From Campylobacter volucris (GTDB lineage Bacteria; Campylobacterota; Campylobacteria; Campylobacterales; Campylobacteraceae), in NCBI RefSeq assembly GCF_008011665.1, contig NZ_VOWJ01000016.1, positions 1 through 64,000 on the forward strand: a stretch of DNA of 64,000 nucleotides, in the 5' to 3' direction. The position numbers were made by a program, and so were the translations under genes. The notes below the pieces were generated by a model. The model was given only the letters and a program-made list of their open reading frames with translations, ran no database searches and was not told where the DNA came from. The number at the start of each line of letters is the position of its first letter. Within the stretch, counting starts at the first letter, position 1. Below, in pieces: positions 26,391-36,345 of the stretch.

Positions 26391-26862
26391 AATTTTATTC
26401 TTGCTTTTACTAGGATTAAATTTAATTTTCCTAGCAGGAGTGTTAAGTTACAAGGATCCAAATTTAAGCACTTTTATAAGTTTTGAATTTGGCTTTTTGG
26501 CTCAAAATTTAATTATTTTTTTTTCTTTCATAAGTTATAATAAATTTATTTTTAAAAATGTAAAAACATATCAATTTACACAAAAACCTTTACAAATTTT
26601 TGTAAAAAAAATACATTTTTTTCCTAAAATTGTAAAATTTATAGCTTTAAAAGACGATTTGGAAAAAAGTAGATTTAAAAATATTTTTAAACATGCACTA
26701 GCTTTTTTTTCTATATTGAAGCTTTTAGCATATGTATTTTTAATCTTAGGATTTTTAGCTTTAGAGTTTCAAGGCTTACTAGATATTTTTGCCTTGTTTT
26801 GTGCGATGTTTATCACGCCTTTGGCGGTGTTAATTTATAATTTTTTAATAAGAAAATGCTAA
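26374..26862 (+). CDS. integral membrane protein of unknown function
   Basis: 162 residues from the ATG at 26374, overlapping the AtpZ-like gene by 17 nt. A longer in-frame reading from 26296 exists but lies inside the previous gene and begins with an unlikely basic stretch. Four hydrophobic segments can be seen: about 5-22, 32-52, 104-125 and 131-154 of the chosen product. No motif is recognised. It overlaps the MFS gene by 7 nt, so translation along the operon is probably coupled. Confidence 0.65.
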   Translation: MILKPKILFLLLLGLNLIFLAGVLSYKDPNLSTFISFEFGFLAQNLIIFFSFISYNKFIFKNVKTYQFTQKPLQIFVKKIHFFPKIVKFIALKDDLEKSRFKNIFKHALAFFSILKLLAYVFLILGFLALEFQGLLDIFALFCAMFITPLAVLIYNFLIRKC

Positions 26863-28052
26863 GCTCAAAAAGAACTATACAATCACTAACTGCTTTGTTT
26901 TTAGGAATGATTTTTGTTTTTATAGGAAGCGCATTAACTGTTAATTCCATAGCTATCATTCTCAAACAAAATTATGTTAGTAATTTTTATATCGGACTTA
27001 TAGGAAGTTGCTATTTTTTAGGGGCTATGGTTAGCACAATTAGTGCTCACAGAATCGTATCAAAAGTGGGCCACATAAGATCTTTTGGGATTTTTGCTAT
27101 TATCTTTGGCATAGCAACCATGCTTCATAGTTTAAATTCGAATTTATATTTTTGGATGGTTTTAAGATTTCTACTAGGATTTTGTTATTATGCTCTTTTG
27201 ATGGTTATTGAATCATGGCTAAATGAAAAGGCAAAAAATGCTATAAGATCAAGAGTTATAGCATTTTATGAAGTTGTGTTTTATTCTTCTTCTGGTTTTG
27301 GAATTTTATTAATATCATTTAATCTTCCAAGTCATACAATTTTTATACTTAGTGCTAGTTTTATTATGTTTGCTTCTATACCTTTATTTTTAATTAAAAT
27401 TAAAGAGCCTGTTTTACCTCAAAAAACAAAAATTTCTATACCTAAGATTTTTGATATCGTTCCACTGGCTTTAGCTACAAGTTTTATAGCAGGGATGCTT
27501 TTAAATGGATTTTTTTCAATGGCTTCATTATTTGTGCTTATACAAGGTTTTGGAACAAAAGAAGCTTCTGTATTTATATTTTGCACCATGTTGGGAGGAT
27601 TTATCTCTCAACTTTTTATTGGCACGCTTTCGGATAAAATCAGTAGAAAATTTGCCATTATTTTATGTGCTTTTACGGCCTTAAGTGCAATGATTTGTAT
27701 ATTATTTTTTGGACAAAATATCTATCTTAAATATCTTTTTGGATTTTTATTAGGTATGGGAATGTGTTGCTTATATGCACTTTCTCTTGCAAGAGCTAAT
27801 GATATGTTAGATAATCCTAGCAAAAGAGTTGAGCTTGGTAGAGCAGTATTATTTACCTACTCTAGTGGAGCTTTATTTGCACCTGTTATATTAGGGACTT
27901 TGATGCATTATTTTGAGGCTTATGGGTTTATATATTTTTATATTTGCTTACTTGGAATTTTAATACTCTTTGCCATTGATAAACCTAAATTTAAAAACTT
28001 TACCAAATTCAAAAGAAAACCTGGAAATATGGTGATGTTAGATGATAACTAA
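26856..28052 (+). CDS. MFS transporter
   Basis: 398 residues with about twelve membrane helices. The loop after helix 2 reads HRIVSKVGHIRSFG, a relaxed form of the MFS motif A. The equivalent in the second half is GTLSDKISRKFAII, a clear motif A. The product resembles YcaD-like sugar or drug efflux carriers. The substrate is unknown. Its last codons overlap the FliK-like gene by 11 nt. Confidence 0.8.
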   Translation: MLSSKRTIQSLTALFLGMIFVFIGSALTVNSIAIILKQNYVSNFYIGLIGSCYFLGAMVSTISAHRIVSKVGHIRSFGIFAIIFGIATMLHSLNSNLYFWMVLRFLLGFCYYALLMVIESWLNEKAKNAIRSRVIAFYEVVFYSSSGFGILLISFNLPSHTIFILSASFIMFASIPLFLIKIKEPVLPQKTKISIPKIFDIVPLALATSFIAGMLLNGFFSMASLFVLIQGFGTKEASVFIFCTMLGGFISQLFIGTLSDKISRKFAIILCAFTALSAMICILFFGQNIYLKYLFGFLLGMGMCCLYALSLARANDMLDNPSKRVELGRAVLFTYSSGALFAPVILGTLMHYFEAYGFIYFYICLLGILILFAIDKPKFKNFTKFKRKPGNMVMLDDN

Positions 28053-30069
28053 TATTATCAATCAAAACCAATTTGCTAAAAACGAAAGCACAAAAGATGC
28101 AAATAAAGAAAACAAAGAAAAACTAGACAAGAAAACATCTTTAAATGAGGCTTTAAAAAATCCTTTTCTTTCTAAAACTGAAGCTAAGCTTCCAAAAGAC
28201 TATGTGAGCAAAGTAGATCAAAAACTACAAGAATTACTCAATAAACTTTTAGATCAAATCACAACTCAAAAAGATCCTAGTTTGGCAGTACTAAAAAATC
28301 ACAAAAATTTAAATTTTGCACCCAATATTGCAAATGAATTAAAAAAACTCCAAACAGAACTTTCCAAGAATTCTGAATTTGAAAAATTTTTAAAAATTTT
28401 AGAAGAACTAATTAAACCGGCTAAAGAAGCAAATCCAAAAAATCTTTCTTCTTTGGTCAAAAATTCAGGAGTATTTTTAGAAGCAAAATTAAATTATTCT
28501 TTGAAAGAACAAAACCTTCCTCAAAGTTTTTTTAATCTTTTAAATAGCATAAAATCAACAAGTAATCAAAATTTAAAACAAGACATAGCTCAGTTAGATC
28601 TTAAAAATTTAGATGCGACAAGCACACTAAAAGAATTAATCCATATCCTGCAAAATCACAAGCAAGATAATAAAACATCGCTAGAAAATACCAATTATAA
28701 AACTCTATTTAAACTATTTGATAAAATTGAAAATTTTAAAAATTACTTGAGTAAAAATTCTCAAAATATCAACAAAGAAAAAATACAAAATTTAGCAGAT
28801 AATTTCATTAAAGATTTAAATAAAAATCTTGGTTTGATGAACAAAGAACTAGCTAAGCCTGAAAACATTAAAATTCAAAATACTTACATCTTAAAAGAAC
28901 TAAGTCAAAATATCAAAGAATTAATCCATTTTTTAAATAATATCAAAAATCAAACACAAAAAACAAAAGACATTAAAAAAGAACCACAAAAAGATAATCT
29001 AACAAATCAGCACACGCAAAATGATAAAAATCCTAATGAAGCTAAAAATGAAGATAAAATTCAAAATAATCCCAAAGAAGAATCTAAAAAACCTACAAAT
29101 AAAGATTTATCCAAAAACGATATTAAAAATGAAAATAAAGAACAACATTTAACCAAAGACATTAAAAATAACACAAAAGAAGAAAATCACACAAAAAATG
29201 AAACTAAAACAGATATAAAAAATTCAGATATAAAAAATGATTCAAAACCTTTAGATACACAAAATACCAATAAAACTAATAATACATTTACAAGCAAAAA
29301 TGAAACTAAAGCTAATATTGAAGATATTTTTAAACAAACTGTGAGTAAAAATCTTAATTTTTCTCAAAATTTACAAGAAGATCTTTTAAGTAATCTTAGT
29401 AAAGAACTAACCCAAACAAGTAAAAAACTTAATGAAATTTTAAAAGCTTTAGATCCTAAAAATTACGAAGCTAAAAATTCTTTAGATGATATTAAAAATA
29501 TAGAAAAAAAACTAGAACTTTCCATTAAAGAATTAAACAAAATCACCCCAAAAGACTCAAATCAAATAAGCACAGATTTACAACAAGATATCAAATCTAC
29601 TCTTTTACAAGTTTCTAATTTAGCTAAAAATTTAGACAATGAGAGTATTTTAAATCAAACCAATAGGCTTATAGCTCAACTTGAATTTAATCAACTTTTA
29701 TCACTAGCTAACAATAGCATACATACTTTTTTACCATTTTTTTGGGATGATTTGGAAAAATCTAATGTAATATTTAAACGCGGAAAAAAAGATAAATTTT
29801 ATGCACAAATTAATCTTGAATTTGAAAAATTAGGCAAAATTAATGTGTTTTTATCTTTAAGCAATGATAAATATATAGATATAAATATGATGATAGAAAA
29901 TCTTGAATTTAGAAAAAAACTATATGAAAGAGCACATGAGCTAAAAAAAGCTTTAGTTAAAGTAGGACTTTTAAGCTCCAATTTTTTCATCAGTGATATA
30001 GCAAAAAGTAAATTTCAAAATCAAGATGAATACAATGATTTTAATATGGGTTTTGATACAAGAGCATAA
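28042..30069 (+). CDS. FliK-like, Lys/Asn-rich flagellar hook-length type protein
   Basis: 675 residues. The first ~540 residues are low-complexity helical sequence, dominated by Lys, Asn, Glu and Gln. A nearly unstructured tract lies at about 310-430 (KKPTNKDLSKNDIKNENKE). The last ~110 residues are ordered: YAQINLEFEKLGKINVFLSL, then IDINMMIENLEFRKKLYER. This resembles the FliK C-terminal domain (Flg_hook) that acts on FlhB. The next gene encodes an isolated FlhB C-terminal domain, which supports a FliK-like role. The canonical FliK may be elsewhere. No signal peptide is seen. Confidence 0.6.
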   Translation: MITNIINQNQFAKNESTKDANKENKEKLDKKTSLNEALKNPFLSKTEAKLPKDYVSKVDQKLQELLNKLLDQITTQKDPSLAVLKNHKNLNFAPNIANELKKLQTELSKNSEFEKFLKILEELIKPAKEANPKNLSSLVKNSGVFLEAKLNYSLKEQNLPQSFFNLLNSIKSTSNQNLKQDIAQLDLKNLDATSTLKELIHILQNHKQDNKTSLENTNYKTLFKLFDKIENFKNYLSKNSQNINKEKIQNLADNFIKDLNKNLGLMNKELAKPENIKIQNTYILKELSQNIKELIHFLNNIKNQTQKTKDIKKEPQKDNLTNQHTQNDKNPNEAKNEDKIQNNPKEESKKPTNKDLSKNDIKNENKEQHLTKDIKNNTKEENHTKNETKTDIKNSDIKNDSKPLDTQNTNKTNNTFTSKNETKANIEDIFKQTVSKNLNFSQNLQEDLLSNLSKELTQTSKKLNEILKALDPKNYEAKNSLDDIKNIEKKLELSIKELNKITPKDSNQISTDLQQDIKSTLLQVSNLAKNLDNESILNQTNRLIAQLEFNQLLSLANNSIHTFLPFFWDDLEKSNVIFKRGKKDKFYAQINLEFEKLGKINVFLSLSNDKYIDINMMIENLEFRKKLYERAHELKKALVKVGLLSSNFFISDIAKSKFQNQDEYNDFNMGFDTRA

Positions 30070-30071
30070 AT

Positions 30072-30362
30072 ATGACTAAAAAGATTAAAAAAGCAGTTGC
30101 ACTAGGCTATAACAAAGAAAAACAAAATGCACCGAAAATTTTAGCTAACGCTAAAGGTGAAAATGCTTCTAAAATCATTTCTTTAGCAAAAGAAAATGGC
30201 ATACCCATAAAAGAAGATAAAGACTTAGTAGAGGTTTTAAGCAAACTTGATCTAGGTGATGAAATCCCGCCTAATATGTATAAAGCCGTAGCAGAAATCT
30301 TTGCATTTTTATACAAAGTAGCTAATGAAGGCACTACTAAAGAAAATCAGCCATCTTTTTAG
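30072..30362 (+). CDS. flhX: FlhB C-terminal-domain homologue (FlhX)
   Basis: 96 residues matching the cytoplasmic C-terminal half of FlhB/YscU. KKAVALGYNKEKQNAPKILANAKGENASKI covers the region after the cleavage loop. GIPIKEDKDLVEVLSKLDLGDEIPPNMYKAVAEIFAFLYKV is the typical end. There is no NPTH cleavage motif and no membrane part. In Helicobacter FlhX can replace the cleaved FlhB C-terminus. This gene follows the FliK-like gene by 2 nt. Its 3' end overlaps the convergent psd gene by 26 nt. Confidence 0.85.
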   Translation: MTKKIKKAVALGYNKEKQNAPKILANAKGENASKIISLAKENGIPIKEDKDLVEVLSKLDLGDEIPPNMYKAVAEIFAFLYKVANEGTTKENQPSF

Positions 30363-31146
30363 CAAATTTGACACTTTCATAAGCTTTTTTTGTCCATTTT
30401 AATTTTCCTTTTTGTGCTATTAAAACTATAGTAGATCCAAGTTCAAAATTTCCAAGTTTTTGTCCTTTTTGCACAAAAAGATTTTCATAAGTATGGGTAA
30501 AATCAAAATTAGCAGCATTAGTTTGTATGCTAGTATCAAAGTCAAATTTCATTTTGCCTACATTTAACGCACCAACAAAAACCATCCAAAGTATAAATTG
30601 ATTATCTATTAAAGCTTTTACAATCACTCTTTCATTTCTAACATATAAATTTGCTATCTTTGCTAATTTAGCCTCACTTACGCTAAATAAAGCCCCGCTT
30701 ACATAAGTAGCACTCAAAATTTGCATATTACATGGAGCATGATAATGATGGTAATCTTTTGGAGAAAGATAAATATTTACATAATCAGCACCATTTTCTA
30801 ACTCACAATTTGTTGCACAATCTTTTAAAAGTCCTTCTATACTATAACTTGTTCCTTTTATACTAAGAGCAATATTTTCTTTTAAATCATTTTGAAAACT
30901 AGAGCCAAGTTCTAAAATTTTTCCATCACAAGGACTTATAAAATCATCTTCTAATACTCTTTCATTTTGCAAAGTTCTTGTAAATAAAGCATTTAAACTC
31001 TCATATTCTTCATAATTTTTAAATTCACTCATATCTATATTAAAAGCATTGATATAAGCTTTATTGATATTTTTTTGTATCATTTTTGGAAATTTAAATC
31101 CAGCTATCATCCCAAAAATTTTTGATACATTATTGCTTAATGGCAT
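30337..31146 (-). CDS. psd: phosphatidylserine decarboxylase proenzyme
   Basis: 269 residues. The self-cleavage site that makes the pyruvoyl cofactor is ELGSTIVLIA near residue 236 (LGST). The catalytic histidine motifs YLSPKDYHHYHAP and the acidic DGKILELG are upstream. Proenzymes of this class cut at the Gly-Ser bond into beta and alpha chains on the membrane. The product makes phosphatidylethanolamine. The gene follows the phosphoesterase gene with no gap. Confidence 0.93.
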   Translation of the reverse strand: MPLSNNVSKIFGMIAGFKFPKMIQKNINKAYINAFNIDMSEFKNYEEYESLNALFTRTLQNERVLEDDFISPCDGKILELGSSFQNDLKENIALSIKGTSYSIEGLLKDCATNCELENGADYVNIYLSPKDYHHYHAPCNMQILSATYVSGALFSVSEAKLAKIANLYVRNERVIVKALIDNQFILWMVFVGALNVGKMKFDFDTSIQTNAANFDFTHTYENLFVQKGQKLGNFELGSTIVLIAQKGKLKWTKKAYESVKFAKKMADFL

Positions 31147-32277
31147 TTATTCTCCTTTTAATTTTAAAAAAGCTATTTCACTAGGTGCTAAAAACCTTAC
31201 AGCAGGACCCCAAAAACCAGCTCCACTACTTACATATAATAAAGCATTCTTACCAAGCTCATACAAACCATAAACAAAACCTTGTTCTAAAAAAACCAGC
31301 AAAGAAAAAGGAAAAATTTGTCCAGCATGAGTATGTCCTGATAAAATTAAATCAAATCCAGTTACATCATAAGTTTTTACATATTTTGGTTGATGGGTGA
31401 TGAGTATGTTAAATTTTTCATTATTAATATGTTGTTTTACTTTATTAATATCACTAGCTTTATATCCTAAACGCTCAGCGCTAAGATCTAAAGTCCCACT
31501 AAGTGTAAAATTATCAAATTCTATACCTTCATCTTCTAAAATTTTAAAATTTTGTATTTTTTTTAATTTAGCACTAATTTCTTCCATACCATTGTAATAC
31601 TCATGATTTCCATACACATAAAAAGTGCCATATTTAGATTTAAAATTTTGCAAAAGTTTTAAATAGTGTATTTTACTAATGTCTGTATCGATTAAATCTC
31701 CAGCTATGATAACCATATCAGCATTTAAGGCGTTGATTTTTTCAATCAAAGCTTTTAAAAATTCCTCTCCTAAATTTTTTCCCAAATGCACATCTGAAAT
31801 CAAAACTATATTTAAATTTTCTTTAAGCTTATCAATTTTTAAATCAATTTCTTTAACCTTAGGCACACTAACAGCATTGACAAAACCTTTGAAAATCATA
31901 CTTATGCTTAATATAATCAACCAAGAATCAAAAATAAGCTTAAGAAATTTTCTTCTTTGAGTGCTAAAAACTTGTTTTTTTGTCTTTTCATTAAAAAACG
32001 CCCAAGTGCCTAATTCAAAAATGACAGCAAACATCAGTAAAAAACAAGTAATGGTTGGAAAAACAGCAAGTATATAATATATTTTTTCACTTAGAAAGTC
32101 TTCTCGCATACTAATGAAAAAAAACATTTGCATACAAAAAATAAAAAACATAAAAAAAATTAAAAATTTTTTATATGGCTTTAAAAAATCAATCCTTTTT
32201 AAAAATCTTTTGTAAATATAAAAATTTGCTAATGCAAAAAAAAGTATCAATAAACCAAAAAATATAACAACTCTCAT
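31147..32277 (-). CDS. membrane-anchored metallophosphoesterase
   Basis: 376 residues. Three to four membrane helices occupy residues 1-140. A calcineurin-like phosphoesterase domain follows, with the full metal set: ISDVHLG, IAGDLIDTD, YGNHEYYNG, ITHQP and LSGHTHAGQ. The layout is like YaeI/YkuE-type enzymes that act on lipid or nucleotide phosphates at the membrane. It lies directly upstream of psd on the same transcript, which suggests a phospholipid substrate, but this is inference. Confidence 0.85.
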   Translation of the reverse strand: MRVVIFFGLLILFFALANFYIYKRFLKRIDFLKPYKKFLIFFMFFIFCMQMFFFISMREDFLSEKIYYILAVFPTITCFLLMFAVIFELGTWAFFNEKTKKQVFSTQRRKFLKLIFDSWLIILSISMIFKGFVNAVSVPKVKEIDLKIDKLKENLNIVLISDVHLGKNLGEEFLKALIEKINALNADMVIIAGDLIDTDISKIHYLKLLQNFKSKYGTFYVYGNHEYYNGMEEISAKLKKIQNFKILEDEGIEFDNFTLSGTLDLSAERLGYKASDINKVKQHINNEKFNILITHQPKYVKTYDVTGFDLILSGHTHAGQIFPFSLLVFLEQGFVYGLYELGKNALLYVSSGAGFWGPAVRFLAPSEIAFLKLKGE

Positions 32278-32346
32278 TGTGTAATTTTATTTAAGCAAAA
32301 TTAATACTTTTTAAAGTAAAATCACAAAAAATTTTCAGGAATATCT

Positions 32347-34278
32347 TTGGCTTTAATAGATTTAATCGATGCAAATAAAAAATTTAATACAAAAATTATC
32401 TTAGAAAATGCAAATTTTAGCGCTAATTTAGGCGAAAAAATAGCCATCATTGGTAAAAATGGAGAAGGTAAATCAAGCTTTTTAAAAGCCTTGATGGGGA
32501 CATTAAAACTAGATAGTGGAAGAATCATAAGACAAAACAACACAAGCATAGCTATGCTCTCTCAGCAAGTTAGCTTTGAAAGCTCTTTGAGCGTGATTGA
32601 AGCTATTAAAAAAGAATTAGAAGAAATTTACCAAGCTTTAAATGAATTTGAAAAATACAATGAAAAACTAGCAAAAGATCCAGAAAATAAAGAATATTTA
32701 AAAAAAATAGATGAGCTAAATTTACTCATTGATTCTAAAGACGCATGGAATTTAGATCAAAAAATTCAAAGAATACTAGAAGAATTCAACCTATTTGATT
32801 ATAAAGATAGACCACTTTGCTCTTTAAGCGGGGGAGAGATTAGACGCGTAGGGCTTTGTACTTTGCTTTTAAAAAATCCTGATATTTTGCTTTTAGATGA
32901 ACCTACCAATCACTTAGATGTTTATATGAGTAGCTTTTTAGAAGAAAGATTAAAAGCTACAAAAATGTGCGTGATTTTCATCTCTCATGATAGATATTTT
33001 ATAGATGCTATAGCACAAAAATGCGTTGAAATAGAAGCAGGTAAGCTAAGTGTTTTTGAGGGAGCTTACACGCAGTATTTGGAGAAAAAAGCTGCTATTT
33101 TAGCATCTTTAGCTAAAAGTCATGAAACCTTACTTAAACAATTAAAAAGCGAAGAAGAATGGCTAAGAAGAGGTGTAAAAGCAAGACTTAAACGCAATGA
33201 AGGGCGTAAAGAGCGAATTTTTAAAATGCGTGAAGAAGCCAAAAAAAATCCAGGAGCCATTAAACGCTTAGAGCTTGAAATAAAAAGAGCAAGTAAAAAT
33301 TTCAATCAAACTCAAAGCCAAAACCGCAAAAAAATGCTTTTTGAGCTTAAAAATATCACCAAAACTATCACAAATAAAACACTTTTTAAAGACTTTAATA
33401 CACGAATTTTACAAGGTGAACGCATAGCTATAGTAGGAAAAAATGGCTGTGGAAAATCTACTTTTTTAAAAATTTTACTAGATCAAATTCCACTTGATAG
33501 TGGCGAGATTAAAAGAGGCGAGGTAAAAATAGGCTATTTTGATCAAAGTAGAAGTTTGCTAAATACCGATAAAAAACTTTTAGATATTTTTTGTCCAAAT
33601 GGTGGCGATCATATCCAAGTGCGTGGTAAAAATATGCATGTTTATGGGTATTTAAAACAATTTTTATTTCCAAAAGAATTTTTAGATCAAAGTGTTAGTG
33701 TTTTAAGCGGTGGTGAAAAAAATAGAATCGCCCTAGCTTTACTTTTTACTCAAGAATATGATGTTTTGATTTTAGATGAACCTACGAATGATTTAGACAT
33801 TGCTACAATTAATATTTTAGAAGAATACTTACTTGCTTTTGAAGGAGCTATTTTACTAGTTTCACACGATAGATATTTTGTAGATAAAATAGCCACAAAA
33901 CTTTATGCATTTGAAGAAAATTCAACTATAAATATAGAAGCAATTTCATACAGTGAGTATTTAGAAATTCAAAAAGAATATCAAGAATTTAAAGAATTTT
34001 CTAAAAATTTGGAGCAAAATCAAACTCAAAACAAAAGCAAAGAAAAAACAAGCAAAAAATTAAGCTACAAAGAAAATGAAATTTTAAATTCACACCCTGA
34101 TAAAATCGCCATTTTAGAGCAAGAAATTAAAGAAACCAAACTAGCTTTAAGTGATCATAAAATCTATCAAGAATTAGGGATCAATGTTTTATATGAAAAG
34201 CTAAATACATTAGAGAAAGAATTAACAATCTTAGAAGAAGAATACTTTAATGTTTTAGAAAAAACTCAAAACTTGTAA
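32347..34278 (+). CDS. ABC-F ATPase (Uup-like)
   Basis: 643 residues from a TTG start with AGGA upstream; no in-frame ATG precedes it. Two ABC domains in one chain, no membrane segments. Walker A motifs are GKNGEGKSS (about residues 37-45) and GKNGCGKST (about 364-372). The signatures are LSGGEIRRVGL and LSGGEKNRIAL. The inter-domain linker is highly charged. A C-terminal coiled coil (about 560-640) as in Uup follows. ABC-F proteins act on the ribosome or, for Uup, in DNA-junction repair. Subfamily assignment rests on the tail. Confidence 0.85.
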   Translation: MALIDLIDANKKFNTKIILENANFSANLGEKIAIIGKNGEGKSSFLKALMGTLKLDSGRIIRQNNTSIAMLSQQVSFESSLSVIEAIKKELEEIYQALNEFEKYNEKLAKDPENKEYLKKIDELNLLIDSKDAWNLDQKIQRILEEFNLFDYKDRPLCSLSGGEIRRVGLCTLLLKNPDILLLDEPTNHLDVYMSSFLEERLKATKMCVIFISHDRYFIDAIAQKCVEIEAGKLSVFEGAYTQYLEKKAAILASLAKSHETLLKQLKSEEEWLRRGVKARLKRNEGRKERIFKMREEAKKNPGAIKRLELEIKRASKNFNQTQSQNRKKMLFELKNITKTITNKTLFKDFNTRILQGERIAIVGKNGCGKSTFLKILLDQIPLDSGEIKRGEVKIGYFDQSRSLLNTDKKLLDIFCPNGGDHIQVRGKNMHVYGYLKQFLFPKEFLDQSVSVLSGGEKNRIALALLFTQEYDVLILDEPTNDLDIATINILEEYLLAFEGAILLVSHDRYFVDKIATKLYAFEENSTINIEAISYSEYLEIQKEYQEFKEFSKNLEQNQTQNKSKEKTSKKLSYKENEILNSHPDKIAILEQEIKETKLALSDHKIYQELGINVLYEKLNTLEKELTILEEEYFNVLEKTQNL

Positions 34279-34328
34279 AACATTTACTTAAATTTAGTAA
34301 AAAATAAAAAATATCAAAAGGATTTATA

Positions 34329-35516
34329 ATGACTTTAATAGCTATTTTATGTATTTATACGATTTTTATACTTTATATCTCTTATGAACAAATTAAATTT
34401 CTTAAAAAAGAAAAAGAACAAAAAGCTGTAATTTTAGATGAAAATGAGTATAAAAATGCTGCAGATATTGCCATAGAAAATGAAAAATATAAAATATTTT
34501 CAAATGTTTATAATCTCATTATCAATATAGCTTGGCTAAATTTTGGATTTTTATATTTAAAAGAATTTTGGATTAATGAAAATTCTACTTTAGAAAATAC
34601 TTTATTTTTACTTTCATTTTTGCTTATCCTTAGTGTTTTAAATTTACCACTAGGATATTATGAAAGTTTTGTCAAAGACAAAAAACACGGCTTTTCTAAT
34701 ATGACTTTAGCCTTATTTATAAAAGATAGTCTAAAATCTTTAGTTTTGATGCTTATTTTTGGATTTTTGATTATTTATGCTTTAGTTTTTTGTTGTGAAT
34801 TTTTTGGAGCTTATTGGTGGATTGTTGCATTTGCTTTAAGCTTTAGTATTATTATTGTTATTAATCTAATCTACCCTACTCTAATCGCACCTATTTTTAA
34901 TAAAATGACAAAATTAGAAGATGAAAATTTATTAGAAAAAATCACAAATTTAATGCAAAAATGTGGTTTTAGCGCTAATGGAGTTTATATTATTGATGCA
35001 AGCAAAAGAGATAAGAGATTAAATGCTTATTTTGGAGGTTTGTTTAAAAGCAAAAGAGTGGTATTGTTTGATACATTATTAAAAGCTTTAAAAGAAAATG
35101 AACTCATAGCCGTTTTAGGCCATGAACTTGGACATTTTGTGCATAAAGATTTAATCAAAATGCTTATAGCAAGTGCTTTGATGCTCTTTGCTTTATTTTT
35201 TATTTTTGCACATTTGCCAAATTTATTTTATGAACAAAGTCATTTAGATGGCGTAAATGCTGGAGTTTTTGCTTTGTTGTTAATATTTGGAAATATTTTT
35301 ACCTTTTTTATCTCTCCTTTGATTAACAAAATGAGTCAAAAAAATGAATTTAATGCTGATTTACACGGAGCCAAGCTTAGCTCTAAAGAAGATATGAAAA
35401 ATGCTTTAATAGCTTTGGCAAGAGAAAATAAAGCCTTTGTTAAAACAAGCAAAATTTATGCATTTTTTCACCTAAGCCACCCTAGTATCGATGATAGAAT
35501 TAAAGCTTTGCAATGA
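34329..35516 (+). CDS. M48 CAAX-protease-like membrane metallopeptidase
   Basis: 395 residues of the Ste24 type. About seven membrane helices surround the zinc site HELGHFVHKD near residue 263. The third ligand glutamate lies in NEFNADLHGAKL near residue 345. The residues after the last helix (SHPSIDDRIKAL) are the usual family end. These proteases clear or mature membrane proteins. AAAAGGAT precedes the ATG. The stop overlaps prmC. Confidence 0.9.
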   Translation: MTLIAILCIYTIFILYISYEQIKFLKKEKEQKAVILDENEYKNAADIAIENEKYKIFSNVYNLIINIAWLNFGFLYLKEFWINENSTLENTLFLLSFLLILSVLNLPLGYYESFVKDKKHGFSNMTLALFIKDSLKSLVLMLIFGFLIIYALVFCCEFFGAYWWIVAFALSFSIIIVINLIYPTLIAPIFNKMTKLEDENLLEKITNLMQKCGFSANGVYIIDASKRDKRLNAYFGGLFKSKRVVLFDTLLKALKENELIAVLGHELGHFVHKDLIKMLIASALMLFALFFIFAHLPNLFYEQSHLDGVNAGVFALLLIFGNIFTFFISPLINKMSQKNEFNADLHGAKLSSKEDMKNALIALARENKAFVKTSKIYAFFHLSHPSIDDRIKALQ

Positions 35517-36316
35517 TGCAAATTCAAAAAGCTTTAAACCTAGCTTACCAAAAAGATCCTTCTCAAAAAGAATATATTGTTTTTATACTTTGTGAGTTAT
35601 TGCAAAAAGATAAAGCTTGGATTTTTTTAAATTCAGATTTTCTTATTGATGAAGGTATTTTCTTTGCTTTTGTTGATCGTTTTTTAGATGGAGAACCCTT
35701 TGAGTATATTTTTAAAAAAACAAATTTTTATGGTTTGGATTTTTTTGTTGAAAAAGGCGTGTTAATCCCTCGTTTTGATAGTGAAATTTTATTAGAACAA
35801 TGTATAAAAATTTTAAATACAAATAATTTTAAAAATATATTAGAAATTGGCTTTGGAAGTGGAATTTTAAGTATTACTTTAGCAAAATTACAAAATATTT
35901 TTATCCAAGCTTGCGACATTAATCCTTTAGCTTTAGAGCTTGCTATTACAAATGCAAAATATCATAAAGTTTTAAAAAATATTGATTTTCAACTTTGTGA
36001 TTTTCAAAATTTAAAAAACAATTATGATTTTATCTTTTCTAATCCTCCTTATATTAAAAATGACTATCCTTTAGATAAATGGGTAAAAAATGAACCACAC
36101 AATGCCTTATATGGAGGAGAAAAAGGATGGGAAATTTTAGAAAAAATAATCATCTTTGCAAAAGAAAAACAATGTAAAATTTTAGCTTGTGAATTTGGTT
36201 TTGATCAAAAAGAAATTTTAAATCAAATTTTAAATTTTTATAAATTTAAGTGCGAATTTTTTACTGATTATAATGGTTTTGATAGAACTTTTGTTGCATA
36301 TAATTTAGAATGTTAG
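35513..36316 (+). CDS. prmC: release factor glutamine methyltransferase
   Basis: 267 residues. The N-terminal helical domain binds the release factor. The SAM site is ILEIGFGSGILSITLAK (about 109-125), and the catalytic NPPY motif is at residues 177-180 (FSNPPYIKNDYP). It methylates the Gln of the GGQ motif in RF1 and RF2. It starts with ATGATG, and overlaps the protease stop by four bases. Confidence 0.93.
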   Translation: MMQIQKALNLAYQKDPSQKEYIVFILCELLQKDKAWIFLNSDFLIDEGIFFAFVDRFLDGEPFEYIFKKTNFYGLDFFVEKGVLIPRFDSEILLEQCIKILNTNNFKNILEIGFGSGILSITLAKLQNIFIQACDINPLALELAITNAKYHKVLKNIDFQLCDFQNLKNNYDFIFSNPPYIKNDYPLDKWVKNEPHNALYGGEKGWEILEKIIIFAKEKQCKILACEFGFDQKEILNQILNFYKFKCEFFTDYNGFDRTFVAYNLEC

Positions 36317-36345
36317 ATTATAATTTTATTTTGGAGAATTTTAGT

